Positions 1-9,749 are shown, counted from the first letter of the stretch. The stretch: 64,000 bases of DNA from Oceanospirillum linum (GCF_900182785.1 NZ_FXTS01000005.1:197839-261838); one strand, 5' to 3'. Translations and numbers: made by a program. Notes: generated from the letters alone by a model not told the origin.

Positions 1-932
1 CCGACTTCATCAAGAAAAATACTGCCACCGGAAGCCAAGTCCAACAAACCAAGCTTCCCCTCTTTACGGGCACCCTCAAAAGCATTAGGGCCGTAGCCAA
101 ACAGCTCTGTTTCTGCCAGGTTATCCGGCAAACTTGCACAGTTCAGCACCATAAAAGGCGAGCGACCACGGGGGCTGCTCATATGACACGCTCGGGCCAA
201 CATCTCCTTTCCGGTACCCGTTTCACCCTGAATCAATAAAGGTGCGTCCAAGGGTGCCATACGCTTAGCTTCACGAATCATCGCCTGCATCTTAGGGGCT
301 TCAATTTGCAATGCCTCAAAACCGAACTCTTCATGCTTCTGCAACGAGTAAATCTGAGCCCCTAAAGACTCAACTGGATGAAGGGTTATAACGGCACCTG
401 CAGGCTCCCGACCAGATAGCTGCTCTTCCATATAAATAGGGTTGATATCCGCCAGATAAGCATGCCCTTTTATCTCAACCCGGACACCGTTAAGGCGCGA
501 CTCCAGCTTCGGTAATAAGGTATCAAGATCCAGATTCTTGACACGCTTACTCAGTGAAATACCGGAAACCTCATCCACTCTCAGGCTCAGAATACGCCCC
601 GAGGCAGCATTTGCAGCCACAACACGGCCATCGATATCAACAGACAAAACCGGTAAATCCAGAGACTGCAGTAATATATCCAGTTCGTAATGTCGTCGCT
701 CACTCGGTATCAGACTGATGCGACGAATTTTCTGCACTCCAGCGATTTTTTCCAGACGTGTCCGAACACTTTGCAGCTGCATATTGAGCATGCTGGGCAT
801 ATAAAGATAGATCGCACTGCCTTTATCATCCCCAGCCTCTGCACGAACAACGTTGATGCGAAATTCGACAAACACCTCGAGGATATCCCGCATAATGCCA
901 ACACGGTTCTGACAGACGATCTCTAAGCGCAT
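1..932 (-). CDS. tyrR: TyrR/PhhR-type aromatic amino acid regulator, partial
   Basis: The gene runs off the left edge, so only about 310 N-terminal residues are visible. It reads as a cytoplasmic DNA-binding regulator of aromatic amino acid metabolism in the sigma-54 activator-like family. The product begins MRLEIVCQNR, the typical start of the TyrR ACT domain. A PAS-like middle follows, then an AAA+ domain with Walker A GETGTGKE (about residue 236) and Walker B GGSIFLDEV at the window edge. The loop that is GAFTGA in true sigma-54 activators reads NAFEGA, as in Pseudomonas PhhR and unlike enterobacterial TyrR. The start is the ATG at 932, preceded by AAGGG. The C-terminal HTH lies outside the window. 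The family is clear; the target genes cannot be read here. Confidence 0.85.
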   Translation of the reverse strand, partial: MRLEIVCQNRVGIMRDILEVFVEFRINVVRAEAGDDKGSAIYLYMPSMLNMQLQSVRTRLEKIAGVQKIRRISLIPSERRHYELDILLQSLDLPVLSVDIDGRVVAANAASGRILSLRVDEVSGISLSKRVKNLDLDTLLPKLESRLNGVRVEIKGHAYLADINPIYMEEQLSGREPAGAVITLHPVESLGAQIYSLQKHEEFGFEALQIEAPKMQAMIREAKRMAPLDAPLLIQGETGTGKEMLARACHMSSPRGRSPFMVLNCASLPDNLAETELFGYGPNAFEGARKEGKLGLLDLASGGSIFLDEV

Positions 933-1022
933 ACTTCATACCCTTATACTGGCAACAATTGTGTAAATCATTCTATACAGTCTCACGCCGGAAAACACGC
1001 TGAATCAGTATTTTACTTAATT

Positions 1023-1679
1023 TCAGATACAGGTAACCCCTGTACCTTTCAATCCGCAATAGCCGCCAGGGTTCTTATCCAGATACTGCTGGTGATAGGG
1101 CTCTGCAAAATAGAACACGGTTTCCAGGCGCAGATCTGTCGTAATATCACCATGGCCTGCCTGAGTCAGCTGACTCTGAAATTGCTGCATACTCTGAAAA
1201 GCCTGATGGTAATCCTGTTCATTCTGACAGTAGATAGCAGACCTGTATTGAGTCCCCTGATCATTTCCCTGACGCATCCCTTGGGTCGGGTCATGATTTT
1301 CCCAAAAGAGTTGCAACAGTTGCTCAAGACTCAGTTGCTCAGGATCGTACGCAATAGCAACAACTTCTGAGTGGCCGGTCAAACCACTGCATACCTCTTC
1401 ATAACGTGGAAAAGGGGTATAGCCACCAGCATAACCTGCTGCCGTCAGCAGTACCCCCGGCTGCTGCCAAAAAAGCCGTTCAGCGCCCCAAAAACAACCC
1501 AAACCGAGGGTAATCTTATGGGGATAGTGCTCAAGTTCAGCCAGGGAGCCAGCCAGTACCTCATGGGGCAGATCAATGTCAAAAGGGTAACCATCCCGGC
1601 CGGGTATGGCTTGCGAGGCATCAATCAACTGCTCTTTAAGACTATTCAAACGAATCTGGTATTTTTCACTACTCAACAT
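1023..1679 (-). CDS. msrA: Peptide methionine sulfoxide reductase MsrA
   Basis: Reduces methionine-S-sulfoxide in proteins and free methionine, using thioredoxin, in the cytoplasm. The catalytic motif GCFWGAERLFW is at about residues 60-70, followed by the conserved GYAGG, HSEVV and YRSAIY segments. The C-terminal GGYCGLKGTGVTCI carries the resolving cysteines of the long (E. coli-like) form. At 218 residues it has the usual length for that form, including the roughly 45-residue N-terminal extension. The ATG at 1679 has GGAG 8 nt upstream. It is convergent with the partial tyrR-like gene only in the sense of sharing its strand; there are 90 bp between them, so separate expression is likely. 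No oddities are seen. Confidence 0.95.
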   Translation of the reverse strand: MLSSEKYQIRLNSLKEQLIDASQAIPGRDGYPFDIDLPHEVLAGSLAELEHYPHKITLGLGCFWGAERLFWQQPGVLLTAAGYAGGYTPFPRYEEVCSGLTGHSEVVAIAYDPEQLSLEQLLQLFWENHDPTQGMRQGNDQGTQYRSAIYCQNEQDYHQAFQSMQQFQSQLTQAGHGDITTDLRLETVFYFAEPYHQQYLDKNPGGYCGLKGTGVTCI

Positions 1680-1753
1680 AAAATCGACTCCGGTATTATA
1701 GGGCAGAAATCTATAACGTATTGATTAATATAATCCCCAATAAGGCAAATGCT

Positions 1754-2173
1754 ATGAACATGACGAAAAACGGTACCACATCCGATCAGCCTTGCTATTG
1801 CCAGTCCGGGCAGGATTTTGGAAACTGTTGCGAAAAGTTTATCACCGGAAAGGAACTGCCGGATACACCTGAGCAGTTAATGCGCTCTCGTTATTCTGCT
1901 TATGTACAGGCTGACCTAGCTTACATTAAGCAGACAACCCAGAAAGATATTCGCCCTCAGTATGATTTTGAAGGCCTGAAGGCCTGGGCAGAGAACTCAG
2001 AATGGCTGGGCCTGAAGGTTCATGGGACGGAAACATCAGGAGATGAAGGCAGGGTACGCTTCACTGCCCGGTACCGTGAAAAAGAGGGTATTATCAACCA
2101 CTCCGAAGACTCGAAGTTTATTCGTGAAGAGGGACAATGGTTTTTGTCCATGGTAAAGACTTTACACCCGTGA
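1754..2173 (+). CDS. YchJ-like SEC-C motif protein (UPF0225), frameshifted near 3' end
   Basis: A 139-residue protein of the YchJ/UPF0225 family, whose function is unknown. The N-terminus carries a SEC-C-like zinc-binding cysteine cluster (PCYCQSGQDFGNCC) and the family signature LMRSRYSAYV. I chose the ATG at 1754 because AAGG lies 8 nt upstream; a TTG at 1721 has no such signal. The frame ends early: after QWFL it reads SMVKTLHP and stops. The -1 frame reads FVHGKDFTPVTEKNTG and continues into a second SEC-C motif that E. coli YchJ also has at its C-terminus. Adding one T to the T5 run at 2141-2145 restores the full-length protein, so this gene carries a one-base deletion or a sequencing error. 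Confidence 0.8.
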   Translation: MNMTKNGTTSDQPCYCQSGQDFGNCCEKFITGKELPDTPEQLMRSRYSAYVQADLAYIKQTTQKDIRPQYDFEGLKAWAENSEWLGLKVHGTETSGDEGRVRFTARYREKEGIINHSEDSKFIREEGQWFLSMVKTLHP

Positions 2174-2250
2174 CAGAAAAAAATACCGGCCGTAACGATC
2201 CGTGCCCATGCGGCAGCGGTAAAAAATATAAGAAGTGCTGCCTGAGTTAA
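2170..2250 (+). pseudogene. C-terminal SEC-C zinc motif of the YchJ-like gene, in the -1 frame
   Basis: Twenty-six codons, from a GTG overlapping the upstream stop (GTGA) to the TAA at 2248-2250. They encode GRNDPCPCGSGKKYKKCC, the canonical SEC-C zinc-binding motif also found at the end of SecA. It is the natural C-terminus of the preceding YchJ-like protein, separated by a frameshift at the T5 run 2141-2145. It could be translated separately by stop-start coupling, but nothing supports that beyond the overlap. Confidence 0.7.
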
Positions 2251-2273
2251 AAGCAGAAGCCCCAAAGCTTCTT

Positions 2274-2391
2274 ACTAACTCTTTGCTCCCGCATTAACTC
2301 CATGCTCCCACAAGAGAATCAAGCGTTGTAGTCTGGCAGGGAGAGGCTGCGTCAGGGCAGCCTCAACTAAACGATCCTATCTGCGCCAGCG
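2274..2391. repeat. Gene-free gap with a gctccc-type repeat and a small hairpin
   Basis: Two GCTCCC copies lie at about 2283-2313 and resemble copies near 61.95 kb, suggesting a dispersed intergenic repeat. The hairpin GAGGCTG/CAGCCTC (2343-2349 with 2358-2364, 8-nt loop) has no T-tract. It could be a weak terminator between the convergent genes on either side. Confidence 0.35.
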
Positions 2392-2745
2392 TTACTGATA
2401 CACGTCGATCACCAGCATCAGTAACGTCAGACATACAGGGCCTGCAATCAGAGCAAGGTTCAACCGTAAGCCAACACTTATTGCGGTCCTTGCCAGTGCC
2501 TTCTGCATCAAAAAAGCCCCGGCAACCAGCTGAAGAAAGCTACTCAAACCCAGCAGAATTCCCTGATAATAAAACTGCACAACAATTAACCCGATAATGC
2601 TAACCATGGTAAGCCAGGTTGAAGCCTTCAGAAAAACTTTACTCTGATCCCTCAGGTGCTCTTTCCAATGCTGTCTTGAAGACCGGCCTAAACAAGCCTC
2701 TCCCAATGCCCCGATCAGCACAGTGACCAGAATCACTATCCACAT
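2392..2745 (-). CDS. Small integral membrane protein of unknown function
   Basis: A 117-residue protein that I cannot assign to a family. Hydrophobic segments at about residues 1-15, 42-60, 62-80 and 90-114 suggest four membrane spans. A basic, polar stretch (RSSRQHWKEHLRDQSK) sits between the first and second. ATG at 2745 follows AGGAG. It lies alone between convergent and same-strand neighbours, and the context gives no functional hint. Confidence 0.7.
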   Translation of the reverse strand: MWIVILVTVLIGALGEACLGRSSRQHWKEHLRDQSKVFLKASTWLTMVSIIGLIVVQFYYQGILLGLSSFLQLVAGAFLMQKALARTAISVGLRLNLALIAGPVCLTLLMLVIDVYQ

Positions 2746-2923
2746 ATCTCCTGCTCCTTAAAACGTTTTTATTATTGTCGCTGCCATCTCAGGCAGTATC
2801 AGCATATAAAGCTACACGGGCAGATAAAGTAGCACGCAATAAAATAGTAACAGACCCGCTAAGAGTTACCGCTATCCTATTGGGTAACAACGCAAACAAA
2901 CAAAGGAATAGCAGCAGCTAAAA

Positions 2924-4490
2924 TCAGGATGATCCACTCGCAATGCTTTCCATAATCGTAGCAACATGCTGACTCAGCTTACCTGAAGCTTCACGTGTTT
3001 TCTCCGCGGCAACCTGAGTTTCTTCAGCACTGGCTGCCACTTCCTGCAGGCTCTTATTGATCTCTCCTGCAGCAACACTTTGCTGACGTGCGGCACTGGC
3101 GATACTCTGCCCCTTCTGACTGATCCGCTGCATCGTATCTGTAATGTTCAATAGAGTGCCACTGGCTGCTTCAGCCTGATCAACACTCTGACGAGCCTGC
3201 TGGCAGCTTTCATGCATAACCAGGTGAACCTGACGAGTGTCATCCATCAGCCGGGTCAGCATCCCCTGTATTTCGGATGTAGAATGCTGAGTACGGGAGG
3301 CCAAAGAGCGGACCTCATCAGCAACAACGGCAAAACCCCGACCATACTCATCCGCCCGGGCAGCTTCAATGGCAGCATTCAGAGCCAAAAGACTTGTCTG
3401 AGCTGCAATATCATTGATCAGAGAAACAGCGCGGGAGATCTCTTCACTGGCGCTGTAAAGATGACCAACCTGGGAAGCCGCCAGCTGAACCTGATCTGCC
3501 AAGCGGTGAATAGAGGTCAGGGTTTTCTGAACAACTTCCTGCCCCTCTTCTGCCTGCCCCAGAGCACGATCGGTTGCATCAGAAGTATCTGCAGAGCGGG
3601 TCGCTACCGTTGTAATAGCTTCAGACAACTCAGCAACAACGCTGGAAATATGACGTACCTCATCGTTTTGCTGCTGCACAGCGTAAGCCGCCATATCTGA
3701 AATCTCCTGTGTCCCTTGCCCCAGTGTATCCAATGTTGCGGCCGAATAGAGAATCCTGGTACGAATGGCGGATTCATTGGCAATACGTAATTTAGCCATC
3801 AAACGCAAAAAACCAGCCTCAGAGGAACTATCTGAATACATCTGTGCCAGAAGCGGGCTGTAATCATTACCAGCCAGGCGCTGACGAGCGAACCTGAGTG
3901 GTGCAAGAATCCTCCAACTGAGAAAAGCAAGACAACTTCCGCCCAATGTAGCGAATGCCATCAGAGAAAAGCCTGTTAAGTCAAAAGTCAGCTGTAGGAT
4001 AAAAGGGAGTAAACAGGTTAAAACCAGGAGTACCGGCAATGAGGCCAGTAGGGGAATATCAATAAATCTGACTCGGGATTTACCGGCATTGAGGCGTGTA
4101 TAAATACGCTCCGCTCTATCGATCTGAGTTTGTTTGGGTTTAAGACGGACAGACTGAAAACCGACAATATCTCCATCCCGGATAATAGCCGATACAAACG
4201 CATTGACATAATAATGATCACCATTCTTGCAGCGATTCTTTACAACCCCCCATCCAGGGTTTTGCCTGGCGAATGGTTTGCCACATTTGCTCAAAAACTG
4301 CAGGAGGCATATCCGGGTGACGAACGATATTATGAGGCTGCCCTAACAGTTCATCCTCACTGAAGCCGGATACCTCAATAAATGCATCATTGACATATGT
4401 AATCTGACCTTTAATATTTGTCGTTGAGACCAAGGGCACGCCATCGACGAGCTTGGTTTCCTGTCCTGTAACCGGCAGATTCTGCTTCAA
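2924..4490 (-). pseudogene. aer: Aer-type PAS chemoreceptor (MCP), interrupted by a frameshift in a G6 tract
   Basis: A redox/aerotaxis transducer of the Aer type. The first frame (ATG at 4490) encodes an N-terminal PAS domain with the FAD-binding signature NIVRHPDMPPAVFEQMW and runs to KPWMG, then goes off frame and stops at 4218. The second frame resumes exactly where homologues continue, with VVKNRCKNGDHYYVNAF. It then has two membrane segments, a HAMP-like linker and the signalling tip IAAQTSLLALNAAIEAARADEYGRGFAVVADEVR-type region, ending at 2924. Removing one G from the G6 run (4246-4251, C6 on the + strand) fuses the halves into a normal protein of about 520 residues. The second frame has only a TTG at 4294, so independent translation is unlikely. 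The break could be an assembly error, a fixed mutation or a switchable tract. Confidence 0.85.
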
Positions 4491-4758
4491 GTATCACCTC
4501 CATGTGTTTTTATTATGTTTTTAAGGGCTGGATCTAACCTACTTGTGGAGGCGGCGTATTCTACGCGCTACCTAGCCCATAACACTGACTCCGGTCAAAA
4601 ATGGCCGTCAGAAGCAACATCCTGTTGCATTGGTCAATAAAAACCTGCCAGCCTATAAATGTCAATTCCACAAAGCAGGCAAGTATAGAGCCCGTTAGCG
4701 AGCCCCCTGAATAAAGGTTATGCTTGTCTTTTACATCGAAAACCGAATCAGGACGCAT

Positions 4759-5004
4759 ATGAGTCGCTACCAATCGAAGACATCGCCAGAGCTGAGAGCA
4801 ACCCTTGAGCGCTGGCAGCAAGACCGAAACCCCGAAGATGCGGAATGGCTTTCAGATCAGATGCCTTATCTGCTTGAAGATGTTGCACGGGTTCAGGCCG
4901 GCTTTCTGGCATTACAGGATAAGGTCAGAAAGCTTGAGTCAGAGATGCAAACATACCGCCAGACACGTATTCTGGCTGAATTTGACGATATGAATAAACA
5001 CTAG
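4759..5004 (+). CDS. Small conserved-looking hypothetical protein with coiled coil
   Basis: An 81-residue soluble protein, charged and helical, with no family I recognise. The C-terminal half (LALQDKVRKLESEMQTYRQ) has heptad-like spacing and should form a short coiled coil. The ATG at 4759 has AGGA 5 nt upstream and is preferred over an upstream in-frame start at 4720. It lies alone, convergent with the large hybrid kinase (27 bp between stops). Acidic and tryptophan residues (ERWQQDRNPEDAEW) could form a protein-contact surface; no function is proposed. Confidence 0.65.
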   Translation: MSRYQSKTSPELRATLERWQQDRNPEDAEWLSDQMPYLLEDVARVQAGFLALQDKVRKLESEMQTYRQTRILAEFDDMNKH

Positions 5005-5031
5005 CAACGGTGAAACATTTAAAGGCGATTA

Positions 5032-8000
5032 TCAGCCACTCCGATAACGTATGATGACAGAACTCAATGTTTCTATTGAGATAGGTTTGCAAAGATAGTC
5101 ATCAAAGCCCTGATCCAAAGCGTTCTCAATTGTTTCAGAGGCGACGTCGCCACTAACCGCAATCACCGGTAGCTCTGAGCCTTCGGAGTGGCTACGGATC
5201 ATATTCAGTACTTTCACCCCAGAAACCGGCCCAAGATTCATATCGACAAACACCAGATCTGGACGTTCCTGTAAAAATGCAGCGACCCCTTCCTCTGCCG
5301 TCTCCTGACCGACAAATTCAATATCCGGGTCAAAATGCAGAATCAGGCGCTCAAGGACCTTGCGATTCGCTTCATCATCTTCGACATAGAGCACTCTGAA
5401 TGCTTTTCCCGGGGTGCAAGTTTCAGGTTCAGAAGCTGGTAAAAAACGGCCAGTTACAGAGGCATCAGTGAGTAGCCTGGGAGGATTATCCTGTTGATCC
5501 ACTTGAGCACAATGATCTTCAGAGGCGTCACAGGGCACTCTCAATGTGAAGATACTGCCAACCCCAACCTCAGAATCCACACGGATCGTCCCCCCCATAG
5601 CCTCCAGGGCGTATCGCGCCAGCGCTAAACCGTTCCCCATTCCCTGAGCATTAATGTATCCCTCTGCAGCTTCAAACGGCATAAAGATTTTATCAATAAA
5701 ATCCTGAGAAATGCCTTTGCCGGTATCCTGAATGGAGAGTTCACAATACTGACCACAGCATTGATGGCTGAGTCTGATAAGACCGCCGGAGTCCGTATAA
5801 CAGATCGCATTTTTTAAGAGCGAAGTAATCACCTGGCGCAGCCGACGCTCATCCGCCCGAACAAAATAATCCTGCCCGGGCAGGTCTGCTTCAAACCTAA
5901 GGTCCGCCCGCTCAATTTCATCAATCACATCAGACACACAATCCGTCGCAACCTGATTGAGACAAACCCGGGTTATATCAACCGAAAACTCCTGGCGCTC
6001 CAGTTGCGCCAGATCCAGTACATCATCAACCAGGTCAAGCATCGCTTGCCCGGAATTGACAATCTGAGCAAGATGCTCAAGATGCTCATCATCCAATCCC
6101 TCTTCCAGTTGAAGCAGGTGCCCAAAACCCAAAATAGCATTTAGCGGCGTTCTGAACTCATGGCTCATACGTGAGAGAAATTGGGTTTTAGCCTGGCTGG
6201 CATGTTCCGCCCGCTCTTTTTCAAGCTGGACATTTCTCTCGGCCCATTGACGCTCAGTTTCAGATTCATAAGCAGATAGCAGCGCCGCTACCGTGGCGAG
6301 CCAGGGGTCGAATAAGCGAAGTTCTGACATCCAGTGACGGTAGTCATCAAGCACCAGACTAAAGCAGATTACCGGATAATCGCCAGATAACACCGGCAAT
6401 AATAGCAATCCTTCGTTGCGGATATCCCGTGCTGAATTTGCAAAGATATCCTGCAAGGGCGTCAGTACAGGCTCCGGTGTTTCAATCGAGGCCCGCCAAT
6501 GGGCTACAACCTGTGCAATACGCTCATAAATTAACGAAATATCATCTTCATGATTGAGAAAAGCCTCCGGCCGTCTGAAGCGGTGGCCTGAGGCAGGACA
6601 GCCTAGCTTCTGCTGCAACGATTCCGCCAGCCAGTAAAAGCCAGCTTCCGACTGCACTAAGTTAACCAGGGAATAAAGTTGCCCGGGAATATCGGGAAGT
6701 TTATTACTATTACAGATGAAATGTGTCTGCATCTGAGAAATACTCATAAGCAGACGATTGTTAAACTGGCGAAAATACTCTGCACGCTTCCGTTCCGTAA
6801 TATCTCGCACCAGCAGGAGAATTTTATTGGTGCCGGTTCGGGCAAAGCGCAGCTCCAGTGTTTGCACCTGCCACTGATTTTCCAGTGTGATCTCTGTAAA
6901 ATAACGGGCTAAACCCGAGTATGCCTGATCCGTAAGATGGTGCTGCAAAACCTTTGCATCTAATGGAGGAAACAGCTGACAAAGCAAAACACCAGCGTTC
7001 AGCTTCAGAGGCAGTATCTCACCTTGGGGTTGCTGGTAGCTTAAAACTTCAAAACGGGAGTTAAAAACGACTAACAGATCCGGTAATGCTTCAATCAGAG
7101 CCTCATTCTCCGCTTCTCTGACCTCCAGTTCCTGTGAAGTCACCGAAAGTTTTTCTGTTAAACGCATCCGCTTACGATAGAGGTCAACCTCAAGGCGTTT
7201 GCGTTTAGATATATCCCGGAAAGAAAGGCACGCATATTCTTCAAACCCATCAGAGTAGTAGCGCACCAGCAGCTCTACGGGGAAAGGTATACCGTTCCGG
7301 CGAAGGACATTGCTTTCCTGCTCAATAGACTCCCCCCGTCTGATGCGGGCCCAGATCAGTCGCCAACTTTCTTCATTAAGACTTGAGTCAATATCGCCAA
7401 CCGAAAGCCCCTGAAACTCTTTCTGTGAATACCCCAGCAATGCCACGGCGGTTTGATTGGCACTGACAATTCCGCCTTCCCGGCCGACCCAAAGCACTAA
7501 TTCTGCGGCATCATCCAGAGCTTCACTCTGGCGCTTAAGTCTCAGGTATTCCTGTCGCGACTGAGTTACATCCCGGATACTGATCACAGGCTCTGCACCT
7601 GAAGACAAACACTCCCTGGATACCTCCAGCAAGCGACGTGCACCGTTAGCTGACCACCAGGTGTAGTACCTGGCGCCCGCTTCTCTGGTCAAAAGCATCT
7701 TCAGATCTCCCATCGGATGACCTGACTCATCATTAAGCCCCAATGCACACTCTGCCAACAAAATGGACATTGACTCGGGCGTGACCTCCTGTGCTCCTGC
7801 CAAAAGAAGTGCGGATTGCCGGTTAAAGCTGGTTACAACACCTGTGTCAGAAAGCTGGAGTAATCCTTCCCGACCCCGCTCATAAAATATCTGGGAAAGC
7901 GAGTCCGGTTTATCAGCAACCGGAGCCTCCCTCAATAGCCTCACAAGCAGAAACACAACAACCAATAAAGCAAGACTGCCTATACCCAACAGTAAGTTCT

Positions 8001-8829
8001 GCTGGGTACTGAACACAGGATAAACAGGAAACACCTTACCCACTGTAAATGAGACCGGAAGCAGGTCATGATCTTTTCGCACCAAAAGTGGTTCTGATTC
8101 AGATGCATTATCATCAAACTGCTTCTGACCAATATCGACCAAAGACCGGTTACGGGCTGTCACCTGTAAAAAAAAGTCCGGCGTAACCAAGGTATCCTGC
8201 ATTAAGTGGTGCAGCTCCCGGCGCATATTGACCGTAAAAATCAGGGCCATTTTGACTTTTAGCTCATGTTTAACAGGGGCAGCAATCAGCAACATAGGTT
8301 GTTCTTGCCTGAAAACTCCGGATTGATCCAATGACATTGACGGATTCACATAAGGAAGGAGCCACTGATTATTTCCCTGCCATAGCGGAGTAAGAAAAGA
8401 GAGATGCTCCCCAATAGGCGAGGGTAATCCGGTCAAACGGTCATCTGAAGCCGCCAGCACTAACCCACGACTGTCGATTAACAGATAACTATCAATCTTG
8501 GATGAGGTTATTAAAGGTGAGAAAATCTGGCGCAACTTCGCTGACACGGGGCCGGCCAGCAGCTCAGACCGAGATGTCCCAATCTCGGACAACAGGTCGG
8601 CTGACTCCAGAACAACCTGATGGCGGGACCATGCATTAACTCTGTTCTTTTGCTGCTGAAACCAGTGAGAAAAAATCCGCTCACTACTATATAGCTTTTC
8701 CTCAAGCTGATCCTTGCGACTGGCATACTGATCCTTCTGCAACTGATAGAAGCCAAGAAAGCAGGTAAGCAGGATCAGGCCCGCCATAATCACGGAGATC
8801 CACTGAGTTCTATTATCCATTAACAACAT
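5032..8829 (-). CDS. Membrane-bound multi-PAS hybrid histidine kinase with C-terminal receiver
   Basis: A 1265-residue hybrid sensor kinase. In order: an N-terminal membrane segment (about 10-28); a periplasmic region to about 275 that is probably Cache-like; a second membrane segment (about 278-300); three PAS-like domains (about 315-420, 440-550, 580-680); a GAF-like stretch; and HisKA with MSHEFRTPLNAILGF (His near 889). HATPase_c follows with N box LLKNAICYTDSGG, G1 DTGKGIS and G2 GNGLALA. The receiver from about 1130 has EDDEAN, phospho-acceptor VFVDMNLG (Asp near 1196) and CKPIS. All catalytic residues are present. Without an Hpt domain or adjacent response regulator, its partner is unknown. 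The small downstream gene is convergent. The ATG at 8829 has only a weak ribosome-binding site; ATG at 8820 is possible. Confidence 0.93.
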   Translation of the reverse strand: MLLMDNRTQWISVIMAGLILLTCFLGFYQLQKDQYASRKDQLEEKLYSSERIFSHWFQQQKNRVNAWSRHQVVLESADLLSEIGTSRSELLAGPVSAKLRQIFSPLITSSKIDSYLLIDSRGLVLAASDDRLTGLPSPIGEHLSFLTPLWQGNNQWLLPYVNPSMSLDQSGVFRQEQPMLLIAAPVKHELKVKMALIFTVNMRRELHHLMQDTLVTPDFFLQVTARNRSLVDIGQKQFDDNASESEPLLVRKDHDLLPVSFTVGKVFPVYPVFSTQQNLLLGIGSLALLVVVFLLVRLLREAPVADKPDSLSQIFYERGREGLLQLSDTGVVTSFNRQSALLLAGAQEVTPESMSILLAECALGLNDESGHPMGDLKMLLTREAGARYYTWWSANGARRLLEVSRECLSSGAEPVISIRDVTQSRQEYLRLKRQSEALDDAAELVLWVGREGGIVSANQTAVALLGYSQKEFQGLSVGDIDSSLNEESWRLIWARIRRGESIEQESNVLRRNGIPFPVELLVRYYSDGFEEYACLSFRDISKRKRLEVDLYRKRMRLTEKLSVTSQELEVREAENEALIEALPDLLVVFNSRFEVLSYQQPQGEILPLKLNAGVLLCQLFPPLDAKVLQHHLTDQAYSGLARYFTEITLENQWQVQTLELRFARTGTNKILLLVRDITERKRAEYFRQFNNRLLMSISQMQTHFICNSNKLPDIPGQLYSLVNLVQSEAGFYWLAESLQQKLGCPASGHRFRRPEAFLNHEDDISLIYERIAQVVAHWRASIETPEPVLTPLQDIFANSARDIRNEGLLLLPVLSGDYPVICFSLVLDDYRHWMSELRLFDPWLATVAALLSAYESETERQWAERNVQLEKERAEHASQAKTQFLSRMSHEFRTPLNAILGFGHLLQLEEGLDDEHLEHLAQIVNSGQAMLDLVDDVLDLAQLERQEFSVDITRVCLNQVATDCVSDVIDEIERADLRFEADLPGQDYFVRADERRLRQVITSLLKNAICYTDSGGLIRLSHQCCGQYCELSIQDTGKGISQDFIDKIFMPFEAAEGYINAQGMGNGLALARYALEAMGGTIRVDSEVGVGSIFTLRVPCDASEDHCAQVDQQDNPPRLLTDASVTGRFLPASEPETCTPGKAFRVLYVEDDEANRKVLERLILHFDPDIEFVGQETAEEGVAAFLQERPDLVFVDMNLGPVSGVKVLNMIRSHSEGSELPVIAVSGDVASETIENALDQGFDDYLCKPISIETLSSVIIRYRSG

Positions 8830-9054
8830 CTATGCTCATCTACCACTCAACAAAATGCAGCCTAACCGTCAACACGAAAAACCGGGGCAAGGCGATCTCT
8901 ACCAAAAACCGGGACAAACCACTTAACTAAAGCCCAAAACCTTATATTATCGTTCAGGAAATGAGAAATCGCCTTTAATTTGTCTTATTAAAGCCTTATT
9001 TGTAAGCACTGAAGCTACCATCCAATGGTGACAGTGAAAGATGAGGGGAAAGCT

Positions 9055-9663
9055 ATGGCTTACCAGGATGATGATCTGGATTATTTTTTAAGGGAAATGC
9101 GTGACGTTGTTCCACTAAAGCAGGAGCTGAAAGCAGACCTGAAAACTATTCATAAAAGCGATCCTCAGAGTCTCAAAGCCCGTCGTAATGCCGCACAGGA
9201 ACAAACAGAGGCGGACAGAAATTTTTTAACCGACCAGTTTGTTGATCTGTTGGGGCCTTTCGATCCCGTTATATACAAAAAAGATGGTGTACAGGAAGGC
9301 GTCTACAAGCGCCTCAAGCAAGGACGTTACCCTGTCGATGCCGCATTAAATCTGCACAAAAAACCTGTGGAAGCCTGTCGCAGAGAAGTTTTTGATTTTA
9401 TTGAGGATTGCTATAAAAGCGATATCCGGGTAGCTCTGATCAGCTTTGGTAAAGGTACAACGGCTGACTCACTGCCCTGTGTCATTAAAAGTTATCTTGC
9501 CCGCTGGCTCCCGGAACTCCCTCAGGTCATAGCGGTCAGCAGCGCCCATAAAAGCCACGGGGGAAGCACAGCAGTTTATGCTCTGCTGAAAAAGAGTGAA
9601 AAGCAGAAAGCCATCAACCGTGACCGGCATATAAAACAGGGGCGTCAACCTAAAACAGGCTGA
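9055..9663 (+). CDS. Smr-domain protein (SmrA-like)
   Basis: A 202-residue protein whose C-terminal half is an Smr (small MutS-related) domain, a fold with DNA/RNA nicking activity in several families. The signature residues are the LNLHKKPVEACRREVFDFI helix near 105-125 and the glycine loop ISFGKGT near 150. The HGGSTAVYALLKK segment stands where the Smr HGxG motif lies. The usual LDLHG motif is altered here to LNLHK, as in the SmrA/YdaL branch. The ATG at 9055 follows GAGGGG by 8 nt and is preferred over the upstream GTG/ATG options. The protein is basic (many K/R), which fits nucleic acid binding. Role in repair or ribosome rescue is unproven. Confidence 0.85.
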   Translation: MAYQDDDLDYFLREMRDVVPLKQELKADLKTIHKSDPQSLKARRNAAQEQTEADRNFLTDQFVDLLGPFDPVIYKKDGVQEGVYKRLKQGRYPVDAALNLHKKPVEACRREVFDFIEDCYKSDIRVALISFGKGTTADSLPCVIKSYLARWLPELPQVIAVSSAHKSHGGSTAVYALLKKSEKQKAINRDRHIKQGRQPKTG

Positions 9664-9749
9664 GAACAGGTAAACTGCAGACCTTCGAGTTATTGAGCAG
9701 AGCTATCATTATAAAGGCCGATCTGTAATGGCAGCTCTGACAAGCTCTC

